DNA of 64,000 nucleotides from Paraburkholderia agricolaris (GCF_009455635.1 NZ_QPER01000002.1:1-64000), one strand, 5' to 3'. Shown: positions 43,559-52,882, counted from the first letter of the stretch. Made by a program: numbers and translations. The notes: a model not told the origin generated them from the sequence alone.

Positions 43559-45244
43559 TTAGGCCAGGTCCAGCGTACCGGTCAAATCGCCCAGCGGGGC
43601 CAGGCCATTCTGCGCGAATGCCCGATCTCGCGCGACCACCCCATCGAGCGGCGCCAGCCCGTGCACGCGGCTAATCAGGCGAAGAATCGAATTGGTGTCG
43701 TACACCGTGTGGTCGATATAGCCCTTTCTGGCCAACGGCGAAATCACCAGCGCGGGAATCCGCGACCCCGGCCCCCAGCGGTCGCCTTTCGGCGGCGAGA
43801 CCGGATCCCACCAGCCGCCGTTCTCGTCGACCGTGACGACCACGACGGTGTTGGCCCACTGCGGGCCGCGCTGAATATGTTCGATCACGTTCGCGATGTG
43901 GCGGTCTCCCGACGCGACGTCCGCATACCCCGCGTGCATGTTCAGGTCGCCCTGCGGTTTGTAGAACGTGACTGCCGGCAAGCGCCCGGCATCGATATCC
44001 GCAATCAGGCGGTTGGTGGAAGCGTCGTCGCCAAGGCCCGCGTCGCGCAGATACTTGCGCCGCGCGGCCGTGCCCGGCGCGTAATTGGCGAAGTAGTTGA
44101 ATGGCTGATGGTGGTACTGGAAGTCGGGCACCGCGCCGGTGTCCTGATGCTCCAGCGCGTACTGCCACGCACCGCTGTACCACGCCCAGTCGACACCCTT
44201 GTCCGTCAGACGGTCGCCGATCGTCGCGTAGTTTTGCGGCGGCATCACGCGCGGATTCGAGGGGTCGGCGAACGCGGGATTGCCGCCTTCGGCCGGACGC
44301 ACATTGCTCGGCTGGTAAGGTGGCGCCATGGTGTTGACGGCGTAGCCGTCGGGGGTAAATGCGCCGTCGTTGACGAATTTCGGCGGCCCGTCGAGCGCGG
44401 ACGCGGGCGAGTCCGGCGCCAGCTTGAGGCGCGTGCCGGTCGGATCGTCGCCGTCGACCACCGAGACCATTTTCTTTGCCGGACTGTTATGGATGTCGGG
44501 ATAGAAGGGCGCCTGCGCCGAGATCAGGAAGATGTGATTCATCCACGAACCGCCGAAGGCCGCCATGAAGAAGTTGTCGCACAACGTGTATTGCTGCGCG
44601 AGATTCCACAGGCGCAGTGTGTCGGCGGAATTGCGGTAGTGCCCCATCACCAGGCCGCCGGAATCGCCCCATGCGGCAAACTGATTGTTGCGCCCGGCGT
44701 TGATCTGCATCTGGTTCTGATAGAAACGATGCACGAGATCGCGGGTGATCACGCCGGTCGGCAGCGGCGCGCCTTGCGCGTCGGTGATATGAAACGGGCC
44801 GTTGCGCAGATTGGCGATGTCTTTCTGACCAATCATGTAGCGCTTGCCGTCCACTTCTTGCGCTTGCGGCACGAGGCCGCCCCAGATGGCCGGCAGACGC
44901 GGCAGCGGCGTCTTGCCGTCGCGGTCGAGTTGCAGATAACGCTCGGCGCTCACTGCATCGAGCGGATGCTGGATGCCGGGAAAGTTGCCGTACAGGTTCG
45001 CGAAGCTGCGGTTCTCGGCGTAGATCACCACGATCTGCTTGACCTGATCGTGTAGCGCGGCGTCGAGCCGCAAGTCCGCGGCACTGCGCGGCGCGGTGCC
45101 GCTCGCGGTACTTTGTTCGGTCTTGCAGCCGGTCAGTGCGAGTCCGATGCCGACCGCCGCGATCCCGGTTAAGACACGGCGGCGTTCGGGATCGTCGGGG
45201 GCGTTGTCGGGGTTCGGCGGCAGGGTGGGGTCGTTGTCTGTCAT
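43559..45244 (-). CDS. AcpA-type acid phosphatase/phospholipase C-family protein
   Basis: A 561-aa exported phosphoesterase. The N-terminus has twin/triple arginine and a lipobox-like end (ERRRVLTGIAAVGIGLALTG followed by C), suggesting Tat export and lipidation. The catalytic segment IVVIYAENRSFANLYGNFPG and the later TVDENGGWWDPVSPP are typical of the AcpA/phospholipase C superfamily. Substrate could be phosphate monoesters or phospholipids; AcpA-like is the better match by length. Probably scavenges phosphate. Monocistronic. Confidence 0.88.
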   Translation of the reverse strand: MTDNDPTLPPNPDNAPDDPERRRVLTGIAAVGIGLALTGCKTEQSTASGTAPRSAADLRLDAALHDQVKQIVVIYAENRSFANLYGNFPGIQHPLDAVSAERYLQLDRDGKTPLPRLPAIWGGLVPQAQEVDGKRYMIGQKDIANLRNGPFHITDAQGAPLPTGVITRDLVHRFYQNQMQINAGRNNQFAAWGDSGGLVMGHYRNSADTLRLWNLAQQYTLCDNFFMAAFGGSWMNHIFLISAQAPFYPDIHNSPAKKMVSVVDGDDPTGTRLKLAPDSPASALDGPPKFVNDGAFTPDGYAVNTMAPPYQPSNVRPAEGGNPAFADPSNPRVMPPQNYATIGDRLTDKGVDWAWYSGAWQYALEHQDTGAVPDFQYHHQPFNYFANYAPGTAARRKYLRDAGLGDDASTNRLIADIDAGRLPAVTFYKPQGDLNMHAGYADVASGDRHIANVIEHIQRGPQWANTVVVVTVDENGGWWDPVSPPKGDRWGPGSRIPALVISPLARKGYIDHTVYDTNSILRLISRVHGLAPLDGVVARDRAFAQNGLAPLGDLTGTLDLA

Positions 45245-45464
45245 CGGTAGGTTCCGAAATTAGCGTGGCGGGCGCTTAACAATCAGATCGCCGCCGCTCG
45301 GGGCGGCGTGCGCGCGGCACTGGGGCGCGATGGATCGCTGCAAAGGATAGCACCGGGATAGCACCGCGCGAAACGCTGGCGACGGTGCGGGAGGCCGCGT
45401 GCTTCGCGCTATCATGTTGCTCTGTATCCGATGAACAGCAGAAACAGCAGAAACGGCAGCCAAG

Positions 45465-46436
45465 ATGGCAAAAGAAGAGCAGACAGGAGCGGGACGCAAG
45501 CAAACGAAGCCACGCGGCGCGGCCGCTCCGGCTTCGCAGGACGAAGCGGCGCTGTCCCACGCGGAAGGCGCCGATTCACCCGATTCCACCGATGAAGAAA
45601 GCGCCGGCGGATCGACTTATCTCGTGCCAGGGCTGGAGCGCGGTTTGCGCATCCTCGCCGAATTCAGCGCGCGTGAGCCGATTCTGGGCGCGCCCGAATT
45701 GTCCAAGCGCATTGGCATTCCGCGCACCACCACATTTCGTCTACTGCAAACGCTCGAAGCGCTAGGCTTTCTTGAGCGCGTGAACGGCGACCGCTATTTC
45801 CGCCTGAGCGTCGCGGTGCTGCGGCTCGGCTTCGAATACCTGAGTTCGCTCGAACTGACCGATGTCGGCACGCCGATTCTCGAACGTCTGCGCGACGCGA
45901 CCGGCCTGAGCACGCATCTGCTGATCCGCGACCAGCGCGACGTGGTGTTCGTCGCCAAGGCGCAAACCCATGAGCCGATGTTCAGTTCGGTGAAGGTGCA
46001 TGTCGGCACGCGTCTGCCCGCGCATGCCACGGTGCATGGCCAGGTGATGATGGGCGACTTGAGTTTCGAAGAATTGCGTCAGTTGTATCCCGAGCCGCAA
46101 CTCGAACGTTTCACCGAACGCACGCCCGCGACTGTCGAAGAACTATACGGACGTGTGCGCGAAAGCGCGGCGCTTGGCTACGCCGTGAGCGAAGCGTCTT
46201 TTGAACGCGGGATTTCGGTCGTGAGCGCGCCGGTGCGCGACCAGAGCGGCAAGATCACGGCCGCGTTGACGGTCACCATTCCGCGTTCCGATATCGGCGA
46301 AGCAGAAGAACGCGAGCCGCTCATCGTCGCGGTTTGCCAGGCGGCGCTCGAATTGTCCGAACGCCTCAGCTACCGTCCGCGGCCGGATGATCCGACCGCG
46401 GCTCAAGCGCGCCGCAGACTGATTGCGGCGAACTGA
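45465..46436 (+). CDS. IclR-family transcriptional regulator (copy 1)
   Basis: A 323-aa regulator with a charged, disordered N-terminal about 50 residues, a winged helix (LERGLRILAEFS, LSKRIGIPRTTTFRLLQTLE) and a C-terminal GAF-like effector domain (LSTHLLIRDQRDVVFVAKAQ). It is closely similar to the regulator at 51989-52882, sharing most of its helix-turn-helix and effector-domain residues. It converges on the porin gene with a 2-bp gap. It likely regulates the adjacent aromatic operon; the effector is unknown. Confidence 0.92.
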   Translation: MAKEEQTGAGRKQTKPRGAAAPASQDEAALSHAEGADSPDSTDEESAGGSTYLVPGLERGLRILAEFSAREPILGAPELSKRIGIPRTTTFRLLQTLEALGFLERVNGDRYFRLSVAVLRLGFEYLSSLELTDVGTPILERLRDATGLSTHLLIRDQRDVVFVAKAQTHEPMFSSVKVHVGTRLPAHATVHGQVMMGDLSFEELRQLYPEPQLERFTERTPATVEELYGRVRESAALGYAVSEASFERGISVVSAPVRDQSGKITAALTVTIPRSDIGEAEEREPLIVAVCQAALELSERLSYRPRPDDPTAAQARRRLIAAN

Positions 46437-46438
46437 CA

Positions 46439-47515
46439 TCAGAACGAGTGGTGGATACCCGTCAGGAAAATCGTCTGGTTCCGCCCGCTCGACACCCCTG
46501 CCGTGAAGAACGCGGCGTCCGTATTCGAGCCCGCGCGCTCATATAGTGCATTCACGTACAACTGTGTCGATTTCGACAGCGCGTAGATATCCCCGATCAT
46601 GAACTGCGTCCAGCGGTGGCCGGCTAGCGTGGTTGTCGCGGCGCCGCCCGCGACGGTGTTGAACGGCGTGAACTGGTAGTTCGCACCCACGTCGTAGCTC
46701 TGATACGTGTCCGAATGACCGGACGACTCCAGCTTCACGCGCGTGTACAAACCATGTACCAGCAGCTTGCCGAACTGGTATGACGCGCCCGCGCCCATGT
46801 TCTCGACCTTGTCCGCGCTGTAGTTCGCAGCGGCGACACCCTGGAAGGTGGTGAGACCGGTCGTCACGATCGACGGCGTACGGTTGTGCTCGTTCGCATA
46901 GGTCGCGCCGGCCTTGAACGGACCATTCGCATAACTAAGTGCGAAGCTCAGTGTCTTGCCCGTGGAGAAGTTGGTCGTGTTGCCGAGACCCATCATCGCG
47001 CCGACCGAGAAGCCGTCGAAGCTCGCCGAGCGGAACTTCACCGAGTTGTCGAACGGCACCACGCCGGTGTCCGCAAGCTCGTCGATGTTGCCCGGGTGGA
47101 ACGCGTACCAGCTCGCGGCCAGATAGGCCGTGCTAAACGGGTCCAGTATGTCGAAACTGAACGGCGTCTGGTGACCCAGCGTTACCGTGCCGATCTGGTC
47201 CGAACTCAAGCCCACGAACGCCTGGCGATTGAACAGCGTGCCGGCTTTGGCGAATGCGCCCGTGTTCGTATAGAAGCCGTTTTCCAACTGGAAAACGGTC
47301 TTCAGGCCACCGCCCAGATCCTCGACGCCCTTCAGGCCCCAGCGGTCCGGCTGCATGTTGCCTTGCTCTTCGATCCACTTCGAACTGCCGCCTGCATTGC
47401 TGATATACGCGATACCGGCATCCAGGCTGCCGTATAGCGTGACACTGCTTTGCGCCCATGCGCCAGTCGTTGCGCAGATTGCCGTCAAGCCGGCCGCCGC
47501 AATGATGTGCTTCAC
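46439..47515 (-). CDS. Gram-negative general porin (OmpC/Omp32-like)
   Basis: A 358-aa outer-membrane trimeric-porin-family protein. A signal peptide (KHIIAAAGLTAICATTGAWA) is followed by SSVTLYGSLDAGIAYISN, the usual Burkholderiales porin start, and the sequence ends with a C-terminal Phe (FLTGIHHSF), as needed for barrel assembly. GTG 47515 is set by AGGAGA 7 nt upstream. It diverges from the Rieske operon and probably admits its substrate. Confidence 0.93.
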   Translation of the reverse strand: MKHIIAAAGLTAICATTGAWAQSSVTLYGSLDAGIAYISNAGGSSKWIEEQGNMQPDRWGLKGVEDLGGGLKTVFQLENGFYTNTGAFAKAGTLFNRQAFVGLSSDQIGTVTLGHQTPFSFDILDPFSTAYLAASWYAFHPGNIDELADTGVVPFDNSVKFRSASFDGFSVGAMMGLGNTTNFSTGKTLSFALSYANGPFKAGATYANEHNRTPSIVTTGLTTFQGVAAANYSADKVENMGAGASYQFGKLLVHGLYTRVKLESSGHSDTYQSYDVGANYQFTPFNTVAGGAATTTLAGHRWTQFMIGDIYALSKSTQLYVNALYERAGSNTDAAFFTAGVSSGRNQTIFLTGIHHSF

Positions 47516-47956
47516 CGTTGGTTCTCCTGATCACACGACGGATAGCTCGCGCCCATTTCGTCGTCCCTGATCCTTTGCTTTGGGTTGAATGCAGCTTCGG
47601 GTTTATGCGCCAAAACTGCGCTGCTATTTGTTCCACCTATGGGCGTTTGTATCGCCTATGGAAAAGTATAGTGAGTCTTGAAGTGGTCAAAATAAATTTT
47701 CGGACCCCGTACAAACCCGCATGAAGAGCGGTCGATTCGTCTGAGAATAATGGGCAAACCCAAGCCCCAAAAGGCTCTTCAGCCGATGCGCCGATTCATT
47801 TCTGTTCACGCAAAGCTGTGTTGTGAACACGACAGTCGGTGTTTTCCCCTACCACCCCAGATTTTTATTTTCTCGAGCCAAAGCCACTCCTATAATTATC
47901 CATACACGAACTGATGTTCCTTATATGGAACATAAGGCTTCAGGAGAAGGCGAGAA
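47516..47956. promoter_or_regulatory. Divergent promoter region porin / Rieske operon
   Basis: 441 bp. A TATAAT -10-like box lies at 47892-47897 on the plus strand, upstream of the palindromic operator candidate at 47916-47933; a good -35 is not obvious. Near 47630 TGTTCCACCTATGG resembles one half and part of that operator, so a second, weaker site may serve the porin promoter. Confidence 0.55.
47916..47933. promoter_or_regulatory. Candidate IclR operator
   Basis: TGTTCC-TTATAT-GGAACA is an 18-bp inverted repeat with 6-bp arms, just downstream of a TATAAT box and 23 bp before the first gene of the operon. Arm sequence and spacing fit operators of IclR-type regulators. Binding there would block transcription start or elongation. 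Confidence 0.62.
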
Positions 47957-48271
47957 ATGACTGAACAATGGCGCTGCGCCGGCCATGCCGGCGACCTGTC
48001 CGAAGACGCGCCGCTCGAGTTCAAGCTCGACGGCACGGAAATCGGCATCTACAAGGTGGGCGATGCGCTGTACGCGCTGGAAAACGTCTGCCCTCATGCA
48101 TACGCATTGCTGACGCAGGGCTTTGTCGACGGCGACACCGTCGAATGCCCGCTACACGAAGCCGTGTTCCATATCCCGACCGGCAAATGCTTGAAAGAGC
48201 CCGGTGGCCGCGACCTGAAGATGTACTCGGTACGTCTCGCCGGCGAAGAAATCCAGATCAAGGTGGAATGA
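47957..48271 (+). CDS. Rieske [2Fe-2S] ferredoxin
   Basis: A 104-aa soluble Rieske ferredoxin. The cluster ligands are C-P-H in NVCPHAYALL and C-P-L-H in VECPLHEAVF, separated by 16 residues as expected. AGGAGAAGG precedes the ATG. First gene of the long operon; it should carry electrons from the reductase at 58661-59926 to the oxygenase at 48634-49731. Confidence 0.93.
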   Translation: MTEQWRCAGHAGDLSEDAPLEFKLDGTEIGIYKVGDALYALENVCPHAYALLTQGFVDGDTVECPLHEAVFHIPTGKCLKEPGGRDLKMYSVRLAGEEIQIKVE

Positions 48272-48272
48272 C

Positions 48273-48584
48273 ATGCGAGAGCAAATCGTGAACTTCAATC
48301 CCTTCCTGAAGCCGTGGCTCGCGCCGCAGCCGAACAACGTCGCCGGCAAGGGCGTGATCGAAAAGCCGGGCGAGACCGAAAACTTCATCTGGCAAACGCG
48401 TAAGGCAGAGCCGACCCAATACGAGAACGACTTCGGCGATGCGCTCGAAAAGGTTTTCGAAGCCGGCGCGAATGAATTGCAGGAAGTTGTCGACGGTTTG
48501 AACCGCGTGGGTTTCCGCACTCCGGAAGGCAACGCGTGGGACGCCGAGCGTCTCGCCGCCGAATTCCGCCTGCTCGCCGAATAA
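48273..48584 (+). CDS. Small protein between ferredoxin and oxygenase genes
   Basis: A 103-aa soluble protein with no known catalytic motif. The N-terminal half is extended and Pro-rich (NFNPFLKPWLAPQPNNVAGK), the C-terminal half helical and ends GFRTPEGNAWDAERLAAEF, a pattern I associate with recombinase-like helix-turn-helix annotations. It lies 1 bp after the ferredoxin gene and is thus tightly co-expressed with the oxygenase. It may be a subunit, chaperone or regulator; none is shown. Confidence 0.75.
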   Translation: MREQIVNFNPFLKPWLAPQPNNVAGKGVIEKPGETENFIWQTRKAEPTQYENDFGDALEKVFEAGANELQEVVDGLNRVGFRTPEGNAWDAERLAAEFRLLAE

Positions 48585-48633
48585 GCGCGCTTTCCCGAAC
48601 ACGTCTCATCGCTTTCGTTTCCGGAGTCTCTTT

Positions 48634-49731
48634 ATGACGTCCCCCAATACAACGACTCAAGACGCGGCCGACCCGATCCAGTCTTATCTGAACCGTGGCT
48701 TGCGCAATTACTGGTATCCGGTCGCACCGAGTTGGCAGGTCGGCGACGCGCCGGTCGGCATCACGCGCCTCGGCGACCAGATCGTGCTGTGGCGCGACAA
48801 GGAAGGCAAAGTCCACGCGCTCGAAGACCGCTGCCCGCACCGCGGCGCGCGTCTGTCGCTCGGCTGGAACCTCGGCGGCAGCGTTGCATGCTGGTATCAC
48901 GGCATTGAAATCAATGGCGGCGGCACGGTCACGAAAGTCCCGGCTGTTTCGAACTGCCCGCTGGAAGGCCAGAAGTGCGTGAAGTCGTATCCGGTCGAAG
49001 AGTATGCCGGCGCGATCTTCCTGTGGTTCGGCGATGACGCCCACAAAGAACCCGCTCCGCTCGAGCTGCCGGAAGAACTGGTCGGCGACGAATACGCGAG
49101 TTTCCTGTGCATGTCGAACTGGAAATGCAATTACCAGTACGCGATCGACAACGTGATGGACCCAATGCACGGCGCTTATCTGCATGCGACTTCGCACTCG
49201 ATGGCCGAAGGCGACAAGCAGGCCGATATGCGTGTGCGCAAGACGGAAACCGGCTTGATGTTCGAAAAGGTCGGACAGCGCGACGTGAATTTCGACTGGG
49301 TCGAACTCGGTGAAACCGGCACGCTGTGGATGCGCCTCGCGATTCCATACAAGAAGAAGTTCGGCCCGGGCGGCAACTTCGGGATCATCGGCTTCGCCGT
49401 GCCCGTCGACGAAAACAACTGCCAGGTTTACTTCTGGCGCACGCGCAAGGTGTCGGGCTGGCAGCGCGACGCATGGCGTTTCATGTATCGCAACCGCCTC
49501 GAAGGTCTGCATTGGGCCGTGCTGGAACAGGATCGCTATGTTCTCGAAAGCATGGCGCCGAATGCACGCGAGCACGAATTCCTCTATCAGCACGACGTCG
49601 GCATGACGCGTGTGCGGCGCATGTTCCGTCAACGCGCCCAGCAGCATTTCGCCGAGCTGGATGCGTATCACGCTCAGACCGCTCAGGCAGGCACTACTCA
49701 AACCGAGGCAGCAGGCCACAGCCATGCATAA
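48634..49731 (+). CDS. Rieske aromatic ring-hydroxylating oxygenase, alpha-type subunit
   Basis: A 365-aa oxygenase. The Rieske site is RCPHRGARLS and ACWYHGIEI (C-x-H and C-x2-H, 16 residues apart). The mononuclear iron site is in AIDNVMDPMHGAYLHATSH, with the usual D-x2-H-x4-H arrangement. No beta subunit gene is present, so it is probably an alpha3-type enzyme, for example phthalate- or vanillate-like, that dioxygenates or demethylates an aromatic substrate. Substrate cannot be read from sequence. Confidence 0.93.
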   Translation: MTSPNTTTQDAADPIQSYLNRGLRNYWYPVAPSWQVGDAPVGITRLGDQIVLWRDKEGKVHALEDRCPHRGARLSLGWNLGGSVACWYHGIEINGGGTVTKVPAVSNCPLEGQKCVKSYPVEEYAGAIFLWFGDDAHKEPAPLELPEELVGDEYASFLCMSNWKCNYQYAIDNVMDPMHGAYLHATSHSMAEGDKQADMRVRKTETGLMFEKVGQRDVNFDWVELGETGTLWMRLAIPYKKKFGPGGNFGIIGFAVPVDENNCQVYFWRTRKVSGWQRDAWRFMYRNRLEGLHWAVLEQDRYVLESMAPNAREHEFLYQHDVGMTRVRRMFRQRAQQHFAELDAYHAQTAQAGTTQTEAAGHSHA

Positions 49732-50500
49732 CGAAGCGTCAGCGGCTTTGCCGGCACTCAAAGACCGGCGCGTCCTCGTGACCGGCGGCGCGCGCGGTCT
49801 CGGCGCGGCGTTCGTTCGCGCGCTGGTGCAAGCCGGTGCGCAAGTCGTGTTCGGCGACGTCCTGCATGACGAAGGCCGCGCGCTTGCGACGTCGCTGGTC
49901 GAGCAGGGCCACGCGGTGACGTATCTGCCGCTCGATCTCGCTGATCCCGCCAGCATCAGGCAGTTTGCCGATCAGGCCGTGGCGCAGCTCGGCGGGCTCG
50001 ACGCATTGATCAACAACGCGGCGATCACCAACTCGGGCGGCAAGTTCGCCGACGAGTTGTCGGTCGATACGTGGGACGCCGTGATGAACGTCAACGTGCG
50101 CGGCACGTGGCTGATGAGTAGCGCTGCGTTGCCGTATCTGCGCGACTCGGGCCGCGGCAGCATCGTCAATATCGCTTCGGACACGGCAATGTGGGGCGCG
50201 CCGAAGCTGCTCGCGTATGTCGCAAGCAAGGGCGCCGTGATCTCGATGACCCGCTCGCTGGCGCGCGAATTCGGTGCCCACGGCGTGACGGTCAACGCGA
50301 TCGCGCCGGGCCTCACCGAAGTCGAAGCCACCGCTTACGTACCCGCCGAGCGTCACCAGTATTACCTGCAAGGCCGCGCGCTGACGCGCGCACAGGTGCC
50401 CGACGACGTCACCGGGCCGGTGCTGTTCCTGTTGTCCGATGCCGCGCGCTTCGTGACTGGCCAGTTGCTGCCGGTCAACGGCGGCTTCGTGATGAATTGA
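49724..50500 (+). CDS. Short-chain dehydrogenase/reductase (intact)
   Basis: A 258-aa classical SDR with NAD(P) motif VTGGARGLGAAF, structural motif LINNAAITNS, Ser in IVNIASDTAM and catalytic Tyr-Lys in LAYVASKGAVIS. ATG 49724 overlaps the oxygenase stop by 8 bp. In a dioxygenase operon it may dehydrogenate a cis-dihydrodiol or a side-chain alcohol. Confidence 0.92.
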   Translation: MHNEASAALPALKDRRVLVTGGARGLGAAFVRALVQAGAQVVFGDVLHDEGRALATSLVEQGHAVTYLPLDLADPASIRQFADQAVAQLGGLDALINNAAITNSGGKFADELSVDTWDAVMNVNVRGTWLMSSAALPYLRDSGRGSIVNIASDTAMWGAPKLLAYVASKGAVISMTRSLAREFGAHGVTVNAIAPGLTEVEATAYVPAERHQYYLQGRALTRAQVPDDVTGPVLFLLSDAARFVTGQLLPVNGGFVMN

Positions 50501-50526
50501 TCTTGTCGAATCGAAAGGAGAAAGAG

Positions 50527-51054
50527 ATGGCGGACGCCGAACTCGAACGCAAATCGTGGGAACAACCCGCGGACGCGAGCTTTGCACAATGGCTGGATGG
50601 CCGCGTCGCGCGCCTGGAAACGCGTCGTTATGACTGGGACGCGCTGAAGTTCCAGGCCGACTACGACCCGAAGTATCGCCGCGCGCAAATGCGCTATGTC
50701 GGCACGGGCGGCACGGGCGTCGCGAAGGACATGAACACGGTGCCCGCGGGCGGCTTCACGTTTTCGACGATGGTGATTCCGGCCGGCAACATCGGCCCGA
50801 GCCATATCCATATGGATGTCGAAGAAATCTTCTTCGTGCTGCGCGGCAAGATGAAAGTGATCTGCGAAAAAGACGGCGAAACGTGGGAAGCCGTGCTCGG
50901 CGAGCGCGATCTGATTTCGGTGCCGCCGGGCGTGTATCGCACGGAGGTGAACATCGGCGAAGAAGACGCGTTGATGTGCGTGATGCTCGGTTCGCCGAAG
51001 CCAATCACGCCGACGTATCCGCCGGATTCGCCGTTGGCCAGGCTCAAACGCTAA
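50527..51054 (+). CDS. Cupin-domain protein
   Basis: A 175-aa protein with one cupin barrel. Metal ligands appear in the first motif GNIGPSHIHMDVEEIFFVLRG (His-x-His, later Glu) and a second motif around SVPPGVYRTEVN. AAAGGAGAAAG precedes ATG 50527. Such cupins act as isomerases, dioxygenases or small-molecule sensors; in this operon a metabolic role on a ring-cleavage or oxidised intermediate is likely, but unproved. Confidence 0.87.
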   Translation: MADAELERKSWEQPADASFAQWLDGRVARLETRRYDWDALKFQADYDPKYRRAQMRYVGTGGTGVAKDMNTVPAGGFTFSTMVIPAGNIGPSHIHMDVEEIFFVLRGKMKVICEKDGETWEAVLGERDLISVPPGVYRTEVNIGEEDALMCVMLGSPKPITPTYPPDSPLARLKR

Positions 51055-51088
51055 GTATTCAGTGTTGGAAACCCCCGCGAAGGCAATC

Positions 51089-51988
51089 ATGTCCGCAGTC
51101 CCGTCCCGTATCGCTGATAACGTCGCTCAGAACGCTACGCTCGAAGCGCGCCTTGCACGCTTTCCGGCGCAGCAGATCTGGCTCGCATCGCAACGTGCGG
51201 TGAGTTATCGCGAGGCGGATAGCGCCGCAAGTGACGCACTGCCTTTGGTGCTGCTTCACGGTATCGGGTCAGGCGCGGCTTCGTGGGTACAACAGTTTGA
51301 AATGTTGGGCGACGCGCGCCGTGTGCTGGCGTGGGATGCGCCGGGATATGGCGCGTCGACGCCGGTAGAAGCCGATTCGCCCGCTGCAGGCGACTACGCA
51401 ACGGTGCTGAAAGAATGGCTCGACGCGCTCGGCATTGAGCGCTGTGTGCTGCTGGGGCATTCGCTTGGCGCGATCGTCGCCGGAGCGTTTGCTGTGACGA
51501 ATCCGCAGCAGGTGGCCGGTTTGCTCCTGCTGTCGCCGGCTGGCGGATATGGCGCTTCGCCTGCGGACGTGCGCGAGAGCAAACGCGATCAGCGTCTCGC
51601 CATGATTAAGGAACTCGGCCCACAAGGTCTCGCTGAAAAACGCAGCACCAATATGTTGTCCGCGAACGCGAGCGATGAAGCGCGCGCATGGGTGCGCTGG
51701 AACATGTCGCGGGTGATCTCGCGTGGCTATGCTCAAGCAACGCATCTGCTCGCAAACGCCGATCTCGCCAGCGATCTCGCGCGCTACAAAGGCCGCATCA
51801 GCATCGCAGTCGGCGCAGACGACGCTATCACGCCCCCCGAAGCCTGCGAGCGACTCGCCCTGACGGCCGGCACCAGGTTGCAGGTTGTACCGGGTGCTGG
51901 GCATGCCGGCTATATCGAAGCACCCACCGCGTACACCGCGATCATCGACACGTTCTGTCGCGCGAGCGACGGACAACGGAGCCAATGA
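51089..51988 (+). CDS. Alpha/beta hydrolase
   Basis: A 299-aa serine hydrolase. The oxyanion region is LVLLHGIGSGAASW, the nucleophile elbow GHSLGAIVAGAF, the acid near AVGADDAITPPEA and the His in VPGAGHAGYIE. ATG 51089 with GAAGG upstream is preferred; a GTG at 51062 would add 9 residues. Relatives include meta-cleavage product hydrolases, which fit the operon, but esterase activity is equally possible. The IclR gene begins immediately after the stop. Confidence 0.9.
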   Translation: MSAVPSRIADNVAQNATLEARLARFPAQQIWLASQRAVSYREADSAASDALPLVLLHGIGSGAASWVQQFEMLGDARRVLAWDAPGYGASTPVEADSPAAGDYATVLKEWLDALGIERCVLLGHSLGAIVAGAFAVTNPQQVAGLLLLSPAGGYGASPADVRESKRDQRLAMIKELGPQGLAEKRSTNMLSANASDEARAWVRWNMSRVISRGYAQATHLLANADLASDLARYKGRISIAVGADDAITPPEACERLALTAGTRLQVVPGAGHAGYIEAPTAYTAIIDTFCRASDGQRSQ

Positions 51989-52882
51989 ATGACGCCCGAC
52001 ACGATTAACGCCGAGCGCGCCGCGGACGACGACCGCAACGACGCAGACACCAGCAGCGAGATCAACTATCGTGTGCCGGGTCTGGAACGTGGTCTGAAGA
52101 TACTGACTGAGTTCTCGCCGCGCGAGCCGGTTCTCGGCGCACCGGAACTATCAAAACGCCTGAAGATTCCCCGCACGACGGTGTTCCGTCTGCTGCAAAC
52201 GCTCGAATCGCTCGGTTTTCTCGAGCGCGCCGATAAAGACCGCAACTATCGCCTCGGCGTCGCGGTGCTGCGGCTCGGTTTCGAGTACCTGAGCTCGCTT
52301 GAACTGACCGATCTCGGTTTGCCGATCATCGAAGCCTTGCGCAACGACACCGGCCTCACCAGCCATATCGTGATTCGCGACGGACGCGATGTCGTGTTCG
52401 TCGCCAAGGCGCAAAGTCATGCGCCGATCTTCAGCTCGGTGAAGGTGAATGTCGGTACGCGCTTGCCGGCCTACGCAACGACGCACGGCCAGGTGCTGAT
52501 GAGCGACATGACGCTCGACGAGTTGAAAAAACTATATCCCGAGCCGGAACTGGAACGCTTTACCAAACAGACACCCGCCACCGTCGAGGACCTGTACGAA
52601 CGGGTTTGCGACGACGCGAGGCGCGGTTATGCGATCAGCGAATCGTCGTTCGAACGCGGTATTTCGGTGGTGAGCGCGCCGGTTCGCAACGACACGGGCC
52701 GCATCGTCGCAGTGATCACAACCACGATTCCGCGTCCTGAGATCGACGCTTCGTTGCTCGACAGCGGCCTGATCGACAAGGTTCGCCGTGCGGCCGACGA
52801 ACTCTCGCAGCGGCTCAACTATCGGCCGAAGGGTAGCTCGAACGCGGGCACGAAATACATGAAGGCACTGGGGCTCAAATGA
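51989..52882 (+). CDS. IclR-family transcriptional regulator (copy 2)
   Basis: A 297-aa IclR regulator with winged helix (LERGLKILTEFS, LSKRLKIPRTTVFRLLQTLE) and effector domain (LTSHIVIRDGRDVVFVAKAQ, YAISESSFERGISVVSAPVR). Very similar to the regulator at 45465-46436, so a duplication is likely. It lies inside the operon it probably controls, giving autoregulation. Its stop overlaps the next gene (ATGA). Confidence 0.92.
   Translation: MTPDTINAERAADDDRNDADTSSEINYRVPGLERGLKILTEFSPREPVLGAPELSKRLKIPRTTVFRLLQTLESLGFLERADKDRNYRLGVAVLRLGFEYLSSLELTDLGLPIIEALRNDTGLTSHIVIRDGRDVVFVAKAQSHAPIFSSVKVNVGTRLPAYATTHGQVLMSDMTLDELKKLYPEPELERFTKQTPATVEDLYERVCDDARRGYAISESSFERGISVVSAPVRNDTGRIVAVITTTIPRPEIDASLLDSGLIDKVRRAADELSQRLNYRPKGSSNAGTKYMKALGLK

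Noticed and set aside
47601..47616. GTTTATGCGCCAAAAC, 14 of 16 match to parS
   Set aside because: The palindrome centre is broken and the site lies alone 43 kb from the par region; likely chance.
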